Positions 6,296 through 14,496 of a stretch of 18,120 nucleotides of DNA are shown here, one piece after another. This stretch comes from Thermoplasmatales archaeon (lineage in GTDB: Archaea; Thermoplasmatota; Thermoplasmata; Thermoplasmatales; GCA-001856825). Each line of letters opens with the position of its first letter. Position 1 is the stretch's first letter. The translations under genes were made by a program, and so were the position numbers. The DNA is taken from NCBI GenBank assembly GCA_014874235.1, contig JACWAC010000005.1:1-18120 (forward strand), written 5' to 3'. The notes under the pieces are model-generated. The model worked only from the letters and a program-made list of their open reading frames with translations, had not been told where the DNA came from and searched no databases.

Positions 6296-7402
6296 ATGAG
6301 GAAAGCACTAATTGTGACTCTTTTGATAGTTGCTGTACTAATGGCAGTTCCTCTGAGTACTGCTTCGGTGATTCACGCAACCATCAACACGAAGACCAAC
6401 GAAGGGTACGTTAATGCGACAAGCAATTACGTGTTGTATTATACCTACCCTAGTAACAGCTCTACTTCGACGCAGCTAAACGGAACGGTAATGTGGATGA
6501 ACGCAACGTCCTACCTCAACTCCAGCGGGAGGGTATTGCTGGGCGGTGATATGGGCGAGTACGAGGATCAGCCGATGCAGAGTGACCAGAGCCATTTCGG
6601 AATGGATGCAAACGATGCGAACGACTCCAACAACACATCTAACGTAAGCATGCCCCAACTACACGTCGTAAACGCGACACTGAAATATCAGCTTCACATG
6701 TTCGCAACATCAACAAACTTGACGGTGTTCAGAAATCTGACACTCGAACTTAAAATATCGAACATAACAAAGAAGGCTGGAAACAACTCCACCATTATTG
6801 ATATGTCCTGGAGGGCTTTCGGCGTCCAGGGACAGCTGATGAGCAGTTTCAGCGGCAAACTAGAGCTTGTTGACCCCAGCCTGGGACTCAATGTACAGTC
6901 CGATGTCAACACGAACATGGATGTCAACATGCTTGGTGATGTTGGTCAGTTTGGAAACTTCGGCGGAAACAGTCAGGGTAATGACAACTTCAACCTCGGA
7001 GACTACTTCTCCGGTGACGGATTCGGAGCCCACGTGATGAACTATGACACAATAAACTTCAACGTGTTCAGTGTACCGCTCCAGCAATGGGTCAGGGTAT
7101 ACGACAGTTCAACCAACAGCACAACGTTCTACTACAATTCCACCTCCAACTATTCGTTGAACTCCTCGGTGTCCCAGAACGGTCAGGACTACACTCTCAA
7201 GCTCAGAACTGACCCGAGCGCTGCAATAACCACTAACGGAAATGCGAAGCCGACATCTTCAAACGAGCTGGTCGTATCTAATGCCGCCGCACCCTCCTCC
7301 TTAACGGCCGGAACGAGTTCCATTATAGCTGTTGCAATTGTAGCAGTGATAGCCATTGGGCTTGCTGCAGTTGTCATGAGACAGAAAACAAGGAAGAAGT
7401 AA
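6296..7402 (+). CDS. Secreted, C-terminally anchored, Asn/Ser/Thr-rich surface protein
   Basis: A 368-aa exported protein. Residues 1-28 form a classic signal peptide (MRK, then a long hydrophobic core ending near STASVIHA). The mature part is Asn/Ser/Thr-rich and carries roughly eighteen N-x-S/T sequons, e.g. NAT, NSS, NLT, NIT and a dense cluster in the Tyr/Ser/Asn-rich stretch near residues 275-295, so heavy N-glycosylation is expected. An acidic, Gly/Asn-rich middle (about 215-250, GNFGGNSQGNDNFNLGDYFSG) looks flexible. Residues about 342-361 (SIIAVAIVAVIAIGLAAVVM) form a transmembrane anchor followed by the basic tail RQKTRKK, giving an outside-facing orientation. No enzymatic motif is seen. 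Surface coat, adhesion or substrate-binding roles are all possible. It appears to be monocistronic: a leaderless promoter precedes it and a T-rich terminator follows. Confidence 0.85.
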   Translation: MRKALIVTLLIVAVLMAVPLSTASVIHATINTKTNEGYVNATSNYVLYYTYPSNSSTSTQLNGTVMWMNATSYLNSSGRVLLGGDMGEYEDQPMQSDQSHFGMDANDANDSNNTSNVSMPQLHVVNATLKYQLHMFATSTNLTVFRNLTLELKISNITKKAGNNSTIIDMSWRAFGVQGQLMSSFSGKLELVDPSLGLNVQSDVNTNMDVNMLGDVGQFGNFGGNSQGNDNFNLGDYFSGDGFGAHVMNYDTINFNVFSVPLQQWVRVYDSSTNSTTFYYNSTSNYSLNSSVSQNGQDYTLKLRTDPSAAITTNGNAKPTSSNELVVSNAAAPSSLTAGTSSIIAVAIVAVIAIGLAAVVMRQKTRKK

Positions 7403-7412
7403 GTCGTAACTA

Positions 7413-7439
7413 CTTTTATTTTATTTTTTCTATTTCCTT
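7413..7439 (+). terminator. T-rich terminator after the surface-protein gene
   Basis: A pyrimidine tract with four T-runs (TTTT, TTTT, TTTTTT, TTT) begins about ten bases after the stop codon at 7402. There is no hairpin; this is the usual form of archaeal intrinsic terminator. Confidence 0.6.
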
Positions 7440-7462
7440 TCACTATTGTCACCACTTCGCCC

Positions 7463-7498
7463 TTTTAAGTCATAAATACAGGAAAACAGTTATACCAT
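7463..7498 (+). promoter_or_regulatory. Promoter region of the M1 aminopeptidase gene
   Basis: Two TATA-like candidates are present: CATAAATAC (7471-7479), about 42 bases before the ATG, and GTTATACCAT (7489-7498), about 24 bases before it. The second would give a leaderless mRNA; no SD is seen before the ATG at 7518. Confidence 0.4.
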
Positions 7499-7517
7499 CT
7501 TTCATAATCAGAACGCG

Positions 7518-9878
7518 ATGTACAGTATAGAATCGTACAACCTAAAATTTGATTTTAAATTTAAGGAACTGAAATATGAGTGCCTAGAATCTGTGAAGGG
7601 AAAATTTTCAGGAGCCATCGAAATGGACAGTGAAAATCTGACCATCAATTCCATCAGGGTCGATGGTAGGGACAGACCGTTCAGTGTGGCGGATAAGAAA
7701 CTTTTAATTGATCCTGTGGAAGGGACAGAAATTTCAATCAATTTTTCGGGGAAAGTTTCGGAGACTTCCCTGATGGGCATTCACGATGCCAAATATGAGA
7801 AAGGGCACATCATCACGACGCAAATGGAACCCACGGGAGCACGATCCGTTTTTCCTTGCTTCGATGAGCCGGCCGCCAAGGCTAGATACAAAATGGAGAT
7901 CAACGTTGATGATGAGGTCGAAGTCATATTCAACACTCATCACACTGAAAGGGAAGTTGCCAACGGAAAGGCACACTTTGTGTTCGAGGAAACACCTCCG
8001 ATGTCCTCATATCTCATCTACATCGGCATAGGCAGATTCAATACAATTTCAAAGAAAACCAAGGACAGGATGCTTTACGTCTCCACTTCCCCCAAGAAGG
8101 CCAAAGAAGGCAGATTCTCCCTGAATCTCTTGAACAAACTGTTTACAAAGTATGAGGCGTATTACAAGATAAGATTTCCGCTCTCAAAGATGCATCTCAT
8201 CGCTCTCCCTCAATTCGGGGCAGGAGCGATGGAAAACTGGGGCGCTATAACGTTCAGGGAAATTGCACTGCTCGTAAACAAGTCAACCAGTTTCCGATTC
8301 CAGAAGCAGATTGGATACGTGGTATCCCACGAGTTTGCCCATCAGTGGTTCGGCGATCTTGTGACAATGAAGTGGTGGGATGACCTGTGGCTCAATGAGT
8401 CCTTTGCTACATTTGTCGGATACAAGATTCTAGCCAAGGTGCACAAAGACTGGAATCTCTGGGAAGACTTCCAGAGGGAAGAAACGTTGTCATCGATGAG
8501 GAAGGATGGCCTCCTATCCACACACCCGATTAGGGTGGAGGTGAAGAGCCCAGATGAGATCTCTGAAATATTCGACGAAATAAGTTACGGGAAGGGCGCG
8601 TCCATTCTCAGGATGACGGAACAGTTCATCGGTGAAGGGAGGTTCAGGGAGGGAATATATCAATACCTGAAGAGTCACGAATATTCCAATGCGACCGGAG
8701 AAGACCTTTGGTCGTCACTGTCAGGTGCCAGCAAGATTGATGTCAGTAGTCTGATGAAATCCTGGCTGGAGAAGGGTGGTTTCCCGCTCGTCAAAGTGAG
8801 GGAAAGTGATGATGCCATTTTCGTCTCCCAACAGAAATTCTCCTACCTCGGCAATGAAGACCCCTACTTGTGGCAGGTCCCACTCTTTCTGGACAGGTCA
8901 GGAAAGAAGAAAAAGCTCCTTCTGAAGAAGAAGGAAACAAAGATCAAAAATTCGGACGGGATTAAGATTAACGCAAATGGAGAGGGATACTACAGACTTC
9001 TCTTCGAAGGAAATTTGATAGACAAGATGCTTGCAGAGAATTCTTCCTCGGAATTTGTGATGAAGCTCATAGACGACTATTACGCCTTCCTGCTTTCAGG
9101 AAGCATCGATCTGCAGCAGTTCATTTCGATAGTCGATAGGGTGAAGGACAGGAACGAGTACAGTATTGTGCTGAGATTGTCTGAGATCCTATCTGATCTT
9201 ACCGATGTGGTTGAGTCTGAAGCCCTGAACTCTATGGTGGTGAACTACTTCAGGGAAAAGTTGAAAGTATTCAAGGATGCGAAGGAGGAGAATTCCAAGG
9301 TCGTACTGGAGAGAGTGCTCAACGAACTTGCACTGAATGACGGGGAGTTCAGAGGAACGGAGAGACTGAAGCTGAACGACTATGCAAATGTGATTGCAGA
9401 AGAAAGGACCGCAGTTCTAATATCCGCATCGATAGATGAATTCAACAAGGAGGCTCTCTGGAACATGCTCAAGAATCCAGAAAACGACATGGAATCGGTT
9501 AGGGTCATGAACGCAATGAGCCACCTTCCCAAGAACGAAGAGGTAACTCAGTTCCTTGATTACGTGAGATCTAAACCGGAGTACAGGGCAAACTTCATCT
9601 ACTCGTTGTTCGAGGCCATATCCAACAAGAGCTACAGGAAGAATTTGTGGGACTGGACAGGTGTCAACCTGGACGGAATCAGGGAGATATTTGTTGGAAG
9701 CAGTACCGTATCGAGATATCTTGAGGAACTCATTGCGAGAGCAGGCATAGGCAATAGGGGAGTGGTGGACGGGTTCATCGCCAGGATAAATGTACCCGAG
9801 GCAGCAAGAGCGATGAAGAATGGGCTCGAGAGACTGGAGATCAACGAAAAACTGGTGCAGAGAACCTCGAAATCATAA
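7518..9878 (+). CDS. M1-family zinc aminopeptidase (tricorn-interacting factor F2/F3 type)
   Basis: Cytosolic zinc aminopeptidase that trims short peptides released by the proteasome and tricorn protease to free amino acids. Motifs in order: the exopeptidase signature GAMEN (236-240), zinc site HEFAH (271-275) with the third ligand E294 in WLNESFATF, and the transition-state tyrosine Y357 in ISYGKGAS. The N-terminal beta domain (1-190) includes the family stretch TQMEPTGARSVFPCFDEP. The C-terminal half is a helical ERAP1-like bundle. At 786 aa it is within a few residues of the Thermoplasma factors F2 and F3 as I remember them; I cannot tell which of the two this is, and the specificities differ. 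It stands alone with its own promoter. All catalytic residues are intact. Confidence 0.95.
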   Translation: MYSIESYNLKFDFKFKELKYECLESVKGKFSGAIEMDSENLTINSIRVDGRDRPFSVADKKLLIDPVEGTEISINFSGKVSETSLMGIHDAKYEKGHIITTQMEPTGARSVFPCFDEPAAKARYKMEINVDDEVEVIFNTHHTEREVANGKAHFVFEETPPMSSYLIYIGIGRFNTISKKTKDRMLYVSTSPKKAKEGRFSLNLLNKLFTKYEAYYKIRFPLSKMHLIALPQFGAGAMENWGAITFREIALLVNKSTSFRFQKQIGYVVSHEFAHQWFGDLVTMKWWDDLWLNESFATFVGYKILAKVHKDWNLWEDFQREETLSSMRKDGLLSTHPIRVEVKSPDEISEIFDEISYGKGASILRMTEQFIGEGRFREGIYQYLKSHEYSNATGEDLWSSLSGASKIDVSSLMKSWLEKGGFPLVKVRESDDAIFVSQQKFSYLGNEDPYLWQVPLFLDRSGKKKKLLLKKKETKIKNSDGIKINANGEGYYRLLFEGNLIDKMLAENSSSEFVMKLIDDYYAFLLSGSIDLQQFISIVDRVKDRNEYSIVLRLSEILSDLTDVVESEALNSMVVNYFREKLKVFKDAKEENSKVVLERVLNELALNDGEFRGTERLKLNDYANVIAEERTAVLISASIDEFNKEALWNMLKNPENDMESVRVMNAMSHLPKNEEVTQFLDYVRSKPEYRANFIYSLFEAISNKSYRKNLWDWTGVNLDGIREIFVGSSTVSRYLEELIARAGIGNRGVVDGFIARINVPEAARAMKNGLERLEINEKLVQRTSKS

Positions 9879-9879
9879 T

Positions 9880-9890
9880 GGATAAATAAC
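9880..9890 (+). promoter_or_regulatory. TATA-like box for sucC-sucD-argF
   Basis: GGATAAATAAC is centred about 31 bases before the ATG at 9917, immediately after the aminopeptidase stop. No clear SD lies between it and the start codon, so the first gene may be translated from a leaderless or very short leader. Confidence 0.45.
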
Positions 9891-9916
9891 ATTCGAACAT
9901 CTCGATTGGATTATTG

Positions 9917-11017
9917 ATGAATCTGTACGAATATCAAGCCAAGGAACTGTTCAGGAAATATGGCATCCCGATTCCCTCTGGCAAGCACGTAGACAGCGAT
10001 TCTGATCTAGTGTGGGACAGGTACCCCGTGGTGGTCAAGGCCCAGGTGCTTACGGGAGGAAGAGGAAAGGCAGGGGGGATAAAGTTTGCCTCCGATGGAA
10101 AGGAACTGCAGGAGAAGGGCAAAGAGATTCTGGCAATGAGCATCAAGGGACTCAAGGTCAGGAGCCTTCTGTTGGAAGAAAAGCTGGACATATCAAAGGA
10201 ATACTATCTCTCAGTCACTCTGGACAGAAGTTCGAAGAGACCCATAATCATTGCATCAACTTCAGGAGGAGTGGAGATAGAGGACGTCCCCGATTCAAAG
10301 ATCGTAAAGTACTGGATAGACCCAACCTTAGGGTATTCGTCATTCGTTGGCAGGGAAGTCTCCTTCAAGCTCGGACTCTCTCCTGAAGAATCAAAACAGG
10401 TACAGGACATCCTTGCCAAGACTTTCGTTCTGTATGAGGGATACGACTGCGAACTAGTGGAGATAAATCCGCTCGTCGTGCTCAAGGACGGGAGAATACT
10501 CGCAGGAGATGCGAAGATTGTCATAGATTCCGACTCCCTCTTCAGGCACAGGGACCTGACAGAAAACCCTGCAGAGAGAACGGAACTCGAAGAACTTGCT
10601 TACAAGAGAGGATATGCCCTGGTCGAGCTTGGTGGCGATATCGGAGTCATCGCGAACGGAGCTGGCTTAACTATGGCGACTCTTGATGGACTGACGCTCA
10701 AGGGACTGAAGCCAAAGAATTTCCTGGATCTTGGAGGGAGCGATGACGTAGAGAAGGTCGTTGGTGCCTTCCAGATTCTGAAGGAAGCAATAATCAGGGG
10801 AATATTGATCAACATTTTTGGTGGTGTTACTCACTGCGATACCGTTGCCAACGGAATAGCCGAAGCGAAGAAGAGGGTTGGAATCGATGTTCCCATTGTA
10901 GTGAGACTTTCGGGAGTGAACGAGGACCTCGGAAGAAAGATACTGAAGGAGAACGGTATAGATGCGTATTCCGACATGATGGATGCAATAAGGGAAGTTG
11001 TAGAGGTGGTGAAGTAG
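9917..11017 (+). CDS. sucC: Succinyl-CoA synthetase beta subunit
   Basis: ATP-grasp subunit of the TCA-cycle enzyme converting succinyl-CoA, ADP (or GDP) and phosphate to succinate, CoA and ATP (or GTP). The start MNLYEYQAKELFRKYGIP is the canonical family N terminus, so I take the ATG at 9917 rather than the TTG one codon earlier. The ATP-grasp loop GGRGKAGGIKF (about 47-57), metal-binding ELVEINPLVV and the C-terminal NIFGGVTHCDTVANGIAEA (the alpha/beta interface and power-helix region) are all present. At 366 aa it is somewhat shorter than the E. coli protein but within the archaeal range. sucD begins two bases after its stop. Nucleotide preference (ADP or GDP) is not obvious from sequence. 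Confidence 0.96.
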   Translation: MNLYEYQAKELFRKYGIPIPSGKHVDSDSDLVWDRYPVVVKAQVLTGGRGKAGGIKFASDGKELQEKGKEILAMSIKGLKVRSLLLEEKLDISKEYYLSVTLDRSSKRPIIIASTSGGVEIEDVPDSKIVKYWIDPTLGYSSFVGREVSFKLGLSPEESKQVQDILAKTFVLYEGYDCELVEINPLVVLKDGRILAGDAKIVIDSDSLFRHRDLTENPAERTELEELAYKRGYALVELGGDIGVIANGAGLTMATLDGLTLKGLKPKNFLDLGGSDDVEKVVGAFQILKEAIIRGILINIFGGVTHCDTVANGIAEAKKRVGIDVPIVVRLSGVNEDLGRKILKENGIDAYSDMMDAIREVVEVVK

Positions 11018-11019
11018 AG

Positions 11020-11886
11020 ATGAGTATCCTGGTCAACGAAGATACGAGAATACTGGTGCAGGGCATAACAGGACACCAGGGTTCGTTCAACTCGATTCAG
11101 ATGCAGAAGTTTGGTTCGAACGTCGTCGCAGGCACGTCTCCCGGGAAGGGAGGAACCGAAGTTAGCGGCATCAAGGTATTCAACACCGTCAGAGAGGCAA
11201 TGCAGGAGCGACCGAATGCGACGTTCATCTCCGTTGCGGCTCCTTACGTCCTGGATGCGGCAAAAGAGGCAATGTACAGTGGAATAGACCTCATTTATAT
11301 CCTCACCGAGAAGGTTCCCTACCAGGACACGATGAAGATTGTCAGTCTTGCGAACAAGCTCGGGAAAAAAGTGGTTGGACCGAATGGACCCGGAGTCACC
11401 TCCCCATTTTCCTGCAAGCTGGGGATCATGCCCAATCAGATATTCAAGAAGGGGAACGTGGGGGTCATCTCCAGGAGCGGGACCCTGACATACGAGATAG
11501 TGAACCAGATAACAACCAACGGACTCGGAGAAAGCACTGTCGTGGGGCTTGGAGGAGATCCTGTAACCGGGATGAACTATATAGATGCGCTCGACGAATT
11601 CAAGAAGGACGAACAGACTCTGGCGGTTGCGATGGTCGGAGAGATTGGAGGAACGGCAGAGGAGGAAGCGGCGGAATACATAAAGAGCAGATTCAACAAA
11701 CCCGTCGTCAGTTACATCACCGGGAGGAGTGCTCCACCGGGAAAGAGAATGGGTCACGCTGGCGCGATAATTTCGAGAGGAAAGGGAACAGCAGAATCCA
11801 AAGTGAAAGCTCTGGAGGAAGCGGGCGTGAGGGTCGCGTCGTATCCATACGAGATACCCGAACTTCTAAAGGAGGTCTTGAAATGA
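11020..11886 (+). CDS. sucD: Succinyl-CoA synthetase alpha subunit
   Basis: The 288-aa CoA-binding and phosphohistidine subunit of succinyl-CoA synthetase. The N-terminal Rossmann domain binds CoA (RILVQGITGHQGSFN, then GTSPGKGG). The active-site histidine is H246 in RMGHAGAIISRGKGTAESK. The loop that in many homologues reads GPNCPG is GPNGPG here (G123), followed by TSPFSCKLGIMPN; this changes one usually conserved cysteine but no catalytic residue. The start is fixed by an upstream GGTGGTGAAG ribosome-binding site inside the end of sucC and by the normal family N terminus. The stop codon overlaps the argF start as ATGA, so the three genes are translationally coupled. Confidence 0.96.
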   Translation: MSILVNEDTRILVQGITGHQGSFNSIQMQKFGSNVVAGTSPGKGGTEVSGIKVFNTVREAMQERPNATFISVAAPYVLDAAKEAMYSGIDLIYILTEKVPYQDTMKIVSLANKLGKKVVGPNGPGVTSPFSCKLGIMPNQIFKKGNVGVISRSGTLTYEIVNQITTNGLGESTVVGLGGDPVTGMNYIDALDEFKKDEQTLAVAMVGEIGGTAEEEAAEYIKSRFNKPVVSYITGRSAPPGKRMGHAGAIISRGKGTAESKVKALEEAGVRVASYPYEIPELLKEVLK

Positions 11887-12800
11887 AGAGGGATATCATA
11901 TCCGTACTGGACATGAAGAAGGACTTCGAGGATTTTGTAGAAGAAGGTATACTGCTAAAGAAGAATTTCAAGTCTGGTAAGAGAGACTCCTCAATGGACA
12001 GAAAGACGCTCGGCATGATATTCGAGAAAGCATCCACCAGGACCAGAGTCAGTTTTGAAACGGCCATGACCCAGTTGGGTGGTCACGCAATATACCTCTC
12101 GCCCAGGGACATGCAGATGGGTAGGGGTGAAACCATTGCAGATACGGGCAAGGTGCTCTCGGGCATGGTTGATGGGATCCTGTACAGGGCATTCGAACAC
12201 GACAACGTGGTCGAATTGGCCGAGAATTCTTCCGTATCCGTAATAAACGGCCTGGACAATCTGGAACACCCCACACAGATAGTCGCCGACTACATGACCA
12301 TCATGGAGAGGAAGGGGAAATTCAAGGGACTCAAGATTGCGTATATCGGTGATGGAAACAATACGGCCAACTCTCTAATGCTAGCAGCTGGACTAGTAGG
12401 TGCAGATTTCTGGATTGCAACACCAGAGGGCTATGAACCTCCAGAACGTTTCGTTAAGGAATCAAAATTGCTTGCAAAGAAACACAGATCGGAAATCGAG
12501 GTGACCAACAACTATAAAGAGGCAGCCACGAACGCTGACGTTGTTTATACTGACGTCTGGGTCTCTATGGGAGAGGAGAAGGAGAAGGAAGCGAAGGAAA
12601 AAGCGTTCAAGTCTTTCCAGATAAACGAGAAGCTGGTATCTCTTGCAAAGAAGGACTACATCTTCATGCACTGCCTGCCCGCTCATAGGGGACTTGAGGT
12701 TACAAACGGAGTGGCAGATTCAAGGAACAGTGTCATATTCCAGGAAGCAGAAAACAGGCTCCACGCGGAGAAAATAATACTCAAGAAAGTCATAAAGTGA
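11883..12800 (+). CDS. argF: Ornithine carbamoyltransferase
   Basis: Transfers the carbamoyl group from carbamoyl phosphate to ornithine to form citrulline (arginine synthesis), or runs in reverse in arginine catabolism. Family motifs: carbamoyl-phosphate loop S51-T-R-T-R (EKASTRTRVSFE), LEHPTQIVADY, ornithine-binding DVWVSMGEE (where many homologues have DVWASMG), and catalytic HCLPAHRG starting at H263. The length of 305 aa is normal. The ATG overlaps the sucD stop (ATGA) and is preceded by a strong SD, GGAGGT (11871-11876), six bases upstream. Sharing a transcript with succinyl-CoA synthetase is unusual and may simply reflect genome compaction; a catabolic role is possible but no arcA or arcC is in the window. 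Aspartate carbamoyltransferase is ruled out by the ornithine-type SMG loop. Confidence 0.95.
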   Translation: MKRDIISVLDMKKDFEDFVEEGILLKKNFKSGKRDSSMDRKTLGMIFEKASTRTRVSFETAMTQLGGHAIYLSPRDMQMGRGETIADTGKVLSGMVDGILYRAFEHDNVVELAENSSVSVINGLDNLEHPTQIVADYMTIMERKGKFKGLKIAYIGDGNNTANSLMLAAGLVGADFWIATPEGYEPPERFVKESKLLAKKHRSEIEVTNNYKEAATNADVVYTDVWVSMGEEKEKEAKEKAFKSFQINEKLVSLAKKDYIFMHCLPAHRGLEVTNGVADSRNSVIFQEAENRLHAEKIILKKVIK

Positions 12801-12846
12801 TCCTCTGCATTAGTGGGAGCAAAAGATTCGAAAATTGTTCCATAAG

Positions 12847-12856
12847 ATTTATAAAG
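12847..12856 (+). promoter_or_regulatory. TATA box of the 90-aa gene (leaderless)
   Basis: ATTTATAAAG is a near-consensus archaeal TATA box centred 25-26 bases before the ATG at 12877. That is the exact spacing expected if transcription begins at the start codon. Confidence 0.65.
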
Positions 12857-12876
12857 TAAAAGCCGTTAGAAACCTA

Positions 12877-13149
12877 ATGAGTAATGGAATCTACCAGAAA
12901 CTGAGAAGAGAAGGTGACTATGTACCCCGCTTTCTTGTGAAACTCTGGCAAATTAGGATCAAGGAAAAATTCGGTCTCGAGGTGGATAGCGATATCGCAG
13001 AGGTCATCGTAAAGATAGTTCACGAGAGGAGTACATGGAAACTTTCACGAGCGCAGAAGTATATAACTGCCCTACTGAAACTGAAGGGCGAGTCGAAAGA
13101 AAATGCGGAACGGGATGCAAGAGACCTGGTAAGAACGGTGCTTGAATAA
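12877..13149 (+). CDS. Unknown 90-aa basic protein
   Basis: I do not recognise this protein. It is small, predicted all-helical and positively charged, with Lys/Arg spread throughout (e.g. YQKLRREGDYVPRFLVKLW near the N terminus, then LSRAQKYITALLKLKGESKE). It has no cysteines, membrane segments or signal peptide. An upstream in-frame TTG (12835) would add 14 residues, but that stretch overlaps a strong TATA box placed 26 bases before the ATG at 12877, so the shorter leaderless start is preferred. The basic, helical character suggests nucleic-acid or ribosome binding, which is inference. It sits alone between the argF operon and the methyltransferase/Csl4 cluster. Confidence 0.75.
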   Translation: MSNGIYQKLRREGDYVPRFLVKLWQIRIKEKFGLEVDSDIAEVIVKIVHERSTWKLSRAQKYITALLKLKGESKENAERDARDLVRTVLE

Positions 13150-13303
13150 GAACGAACGAAAATACACAACCTGTTATATCTGTTACCCCCAAGCAGAGGG
13201 CCCCCTAACCTTCGCCATGGCAACTGATACGCTTATTTGAGACTGATCTCTACCAGTAACGATTTAAGATGAGAACAGATGCCGTGAAGGAAGAATACAG
13301 TCA

Positions 13304-13933
13304 ATGAGTAATCGAGTTTCGTCAGATGAACGAGTCATGAAACAAGTTTCCTTAGAGATCGAACTCTCAAGGCTCAAGAAACCAATCAACCCGAAAGCCG
13401 GTTTAGAGCAGTACCCTACTCCACCGGAGATTGCAGCGATGTTGCTTTTTCGCGCGCTGAGTGACGGATGTGTGAAGGACAAGGTCGTTGCGGACCTGGG
13501 ATGCGGCAATGGAATTTTCGCCATAGGTGCCTCAATGCTTGGGGCCAGCAAGGTCTACGCGTTGGACAAGGACGAGGAAGCGATTGAGACCGCCCTTAAG
13601 AACTCAGAAATGTTCAGAACAGAGATCGATTTCAAAGTGGGTGACGTGGCTGCCTTCGATGTTCCTGTGGATACTGTTATAATGAATCCTCCATTCGGTA
13701 GTCAGAGGAAGAATGCAGACGTTCCGTTCATCGAGAAAGCTTTAGAATTCTCTAAAGATTTTTATATTCTGCTTAATTACAAAGCTGGCGATTTCTTGGA
13801 AAGGATCATAGAGAAAAAAGGGGAAATAACCTGGGACAAGAACGTCCAGATTCCCCTCGCTCATTCTTATGATTTTCACAGGAAAGAGATAAAAAATATA
13901 ATGGTCAGAATCGCAAAGGTGAAAGTATGGTAG
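13304..13933 (+). CDS. METTL5-like N6-adenine RNA methyltransferase
   Basis: A SAM-dependent methyltransferase of the COG2263/METTL5 group, whose eukaryotic member makes N6-methyladenosine in small-subunit rRNA. The family entry motif LEQYPTPPEIAAMLLF (about 34-49) is followed by SAM motif I DLGCGNGIFAIGA (64-76), acidic motif II YALDKDEEAI, and the adenine-methylating motif IV NPPF (128-131). Length 209 aa is typical. The usual family N terminus resembles MKKVRLKELE, which here corresponds to MKQVSLEIEL beginning at the ATG 12 codons in (13340); the ATG at 13304 has a purine-rich AAGGAAG upstream, so both starts are possible. It overlaps csl4 by seven bases. Target RNA and any Trm112 partner are not shown by the sequence. 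Confidence 0.9.
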   Translation: MSNRVSSDERVMKQVSLEIELSRLKKPINPKAGLEQYPTPPEIAAMLLFRALSDGCVKDKVVADLGCGNGIFAIGASMLGASKVYALDKDEEAIETALKNSEMFRTEIDFKVGDVAAFDVPVDTVIMNPPFGSQRKNADVPFIEKALEFSKDFYILLNYKAGDFLERIIEKKGEITWDKNVQIPLAHSYDFHRKEIKNIMVRIAKVKVW

Positions 13934-14496
13934 GTAGGTTAGTATTGCCAGGTGAATACATAGGCACGGAAGAGGAGTTCATAGCGAGCACGGGGACGTA
14001 CGAGGACAATGGCAGAGTCTATTCTTCGAACGTCGGGAACGTCGAGGTTGGACCGGACTATAGGGTAAGGGTGAAAGGGAAGAAAGAGGAAGTTCTCGTA
14101 CAACCGGGAGACGAAATAATCGGCGTGGTCACAGAGATAAACGAGCCTCTCGTTGTTGTTGCTGGGGAATACCTGATAAAAATGGGACGAGTTTACGAGA
14201 TAAGGGTAAGGGCGCTCGTTCACGCCAGCAGGATAATGGGACACTACCTTGATCAGTGTTCGAAGGTCGTCAAGGCGAGGGATGTTGTCAGAGGGAAAGT
14301 TGTCTCAACAAGAGGTAAAATAGATCTTACCCTTGAACCTCCAGACGAAGGAGTAATCTTCGCGTACTGCTCGAGATGCAGGAAACCTCTGCAAAGAATT
14401 AATAGCGGCCTTTACTGTACTTACTGTCAGAAGAACGAGGTCCGAAAGGTCTCGAGAAAATATGGAGAAATCTCCGAGGGTGTGGTTAAAAAATGA
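13927..14496 (+). CDS. csl4: Archaeal exosome cap subunit Csl4
   Basis: RNA-binding cap protein of the archaeal RNA exosome (with Rrp4, Rrp41, Rrp42 and DnaG). The 189-aa chain shows the three-part layout: an N-terminal beta domain (1-55; LVLPGEYIGTEEEFIAS, a typical opening), an S1 RNA-binding domain (about 58-135; GDEIIGVVTEINEPLVVV... LVHASRI) and a C-terminal zinc ribbon with C148-x2-C151 and C164-x2-C167. The start is supported by GGTGA, four bases upstream of the ATG, lying inside the end of the methyltransferase gene. Its stop overlaps the start of a 53-aa gene as ATGA. The surrounding methyltransferase and Sm-like genes fit a common RNA-metabolism operon. Confidence 0.95.
   Translation: MVGRLVLPGEYIGTEEEFIASTGTYEDNGRVYSSNVGNVEVGPDYRVRVKGKKEEVLVQPGDEIIGVVTEINEPLVVVAGEYLIKMGRVYEIRVRALVHASRIMGHYLDQCSKVVKARDVVRGKVVSTRGKIDLTLEPPDEGVIFAYCSRCRKPLQRINSGLYCTYCQKNEVRKVSRKYGEISEGVVKK

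Noticed and set aside
10831..11757. Long open frame on the minus strand (308 codons) opposite sucC/sucD
   Set aside because: It lies wholly antisense to two unmistakable genes, its translation has no family features and is rich in Ser/His/Arg/Cys as expected of a shadow frame.
12835..12876. TTG at 12835 as start of the 90-aa protein
   Set aside because: The extra codons contain the TATA box itself, which is ideally placed for a leaderless ATG at 12877.
13150..13303. Structured RNA around GAGGGCCCCC upstream of the methyltransferase
   Set aside because: Only a short GC patch; no extended stem, box motifs or tRNA signature supports an RNA gene.
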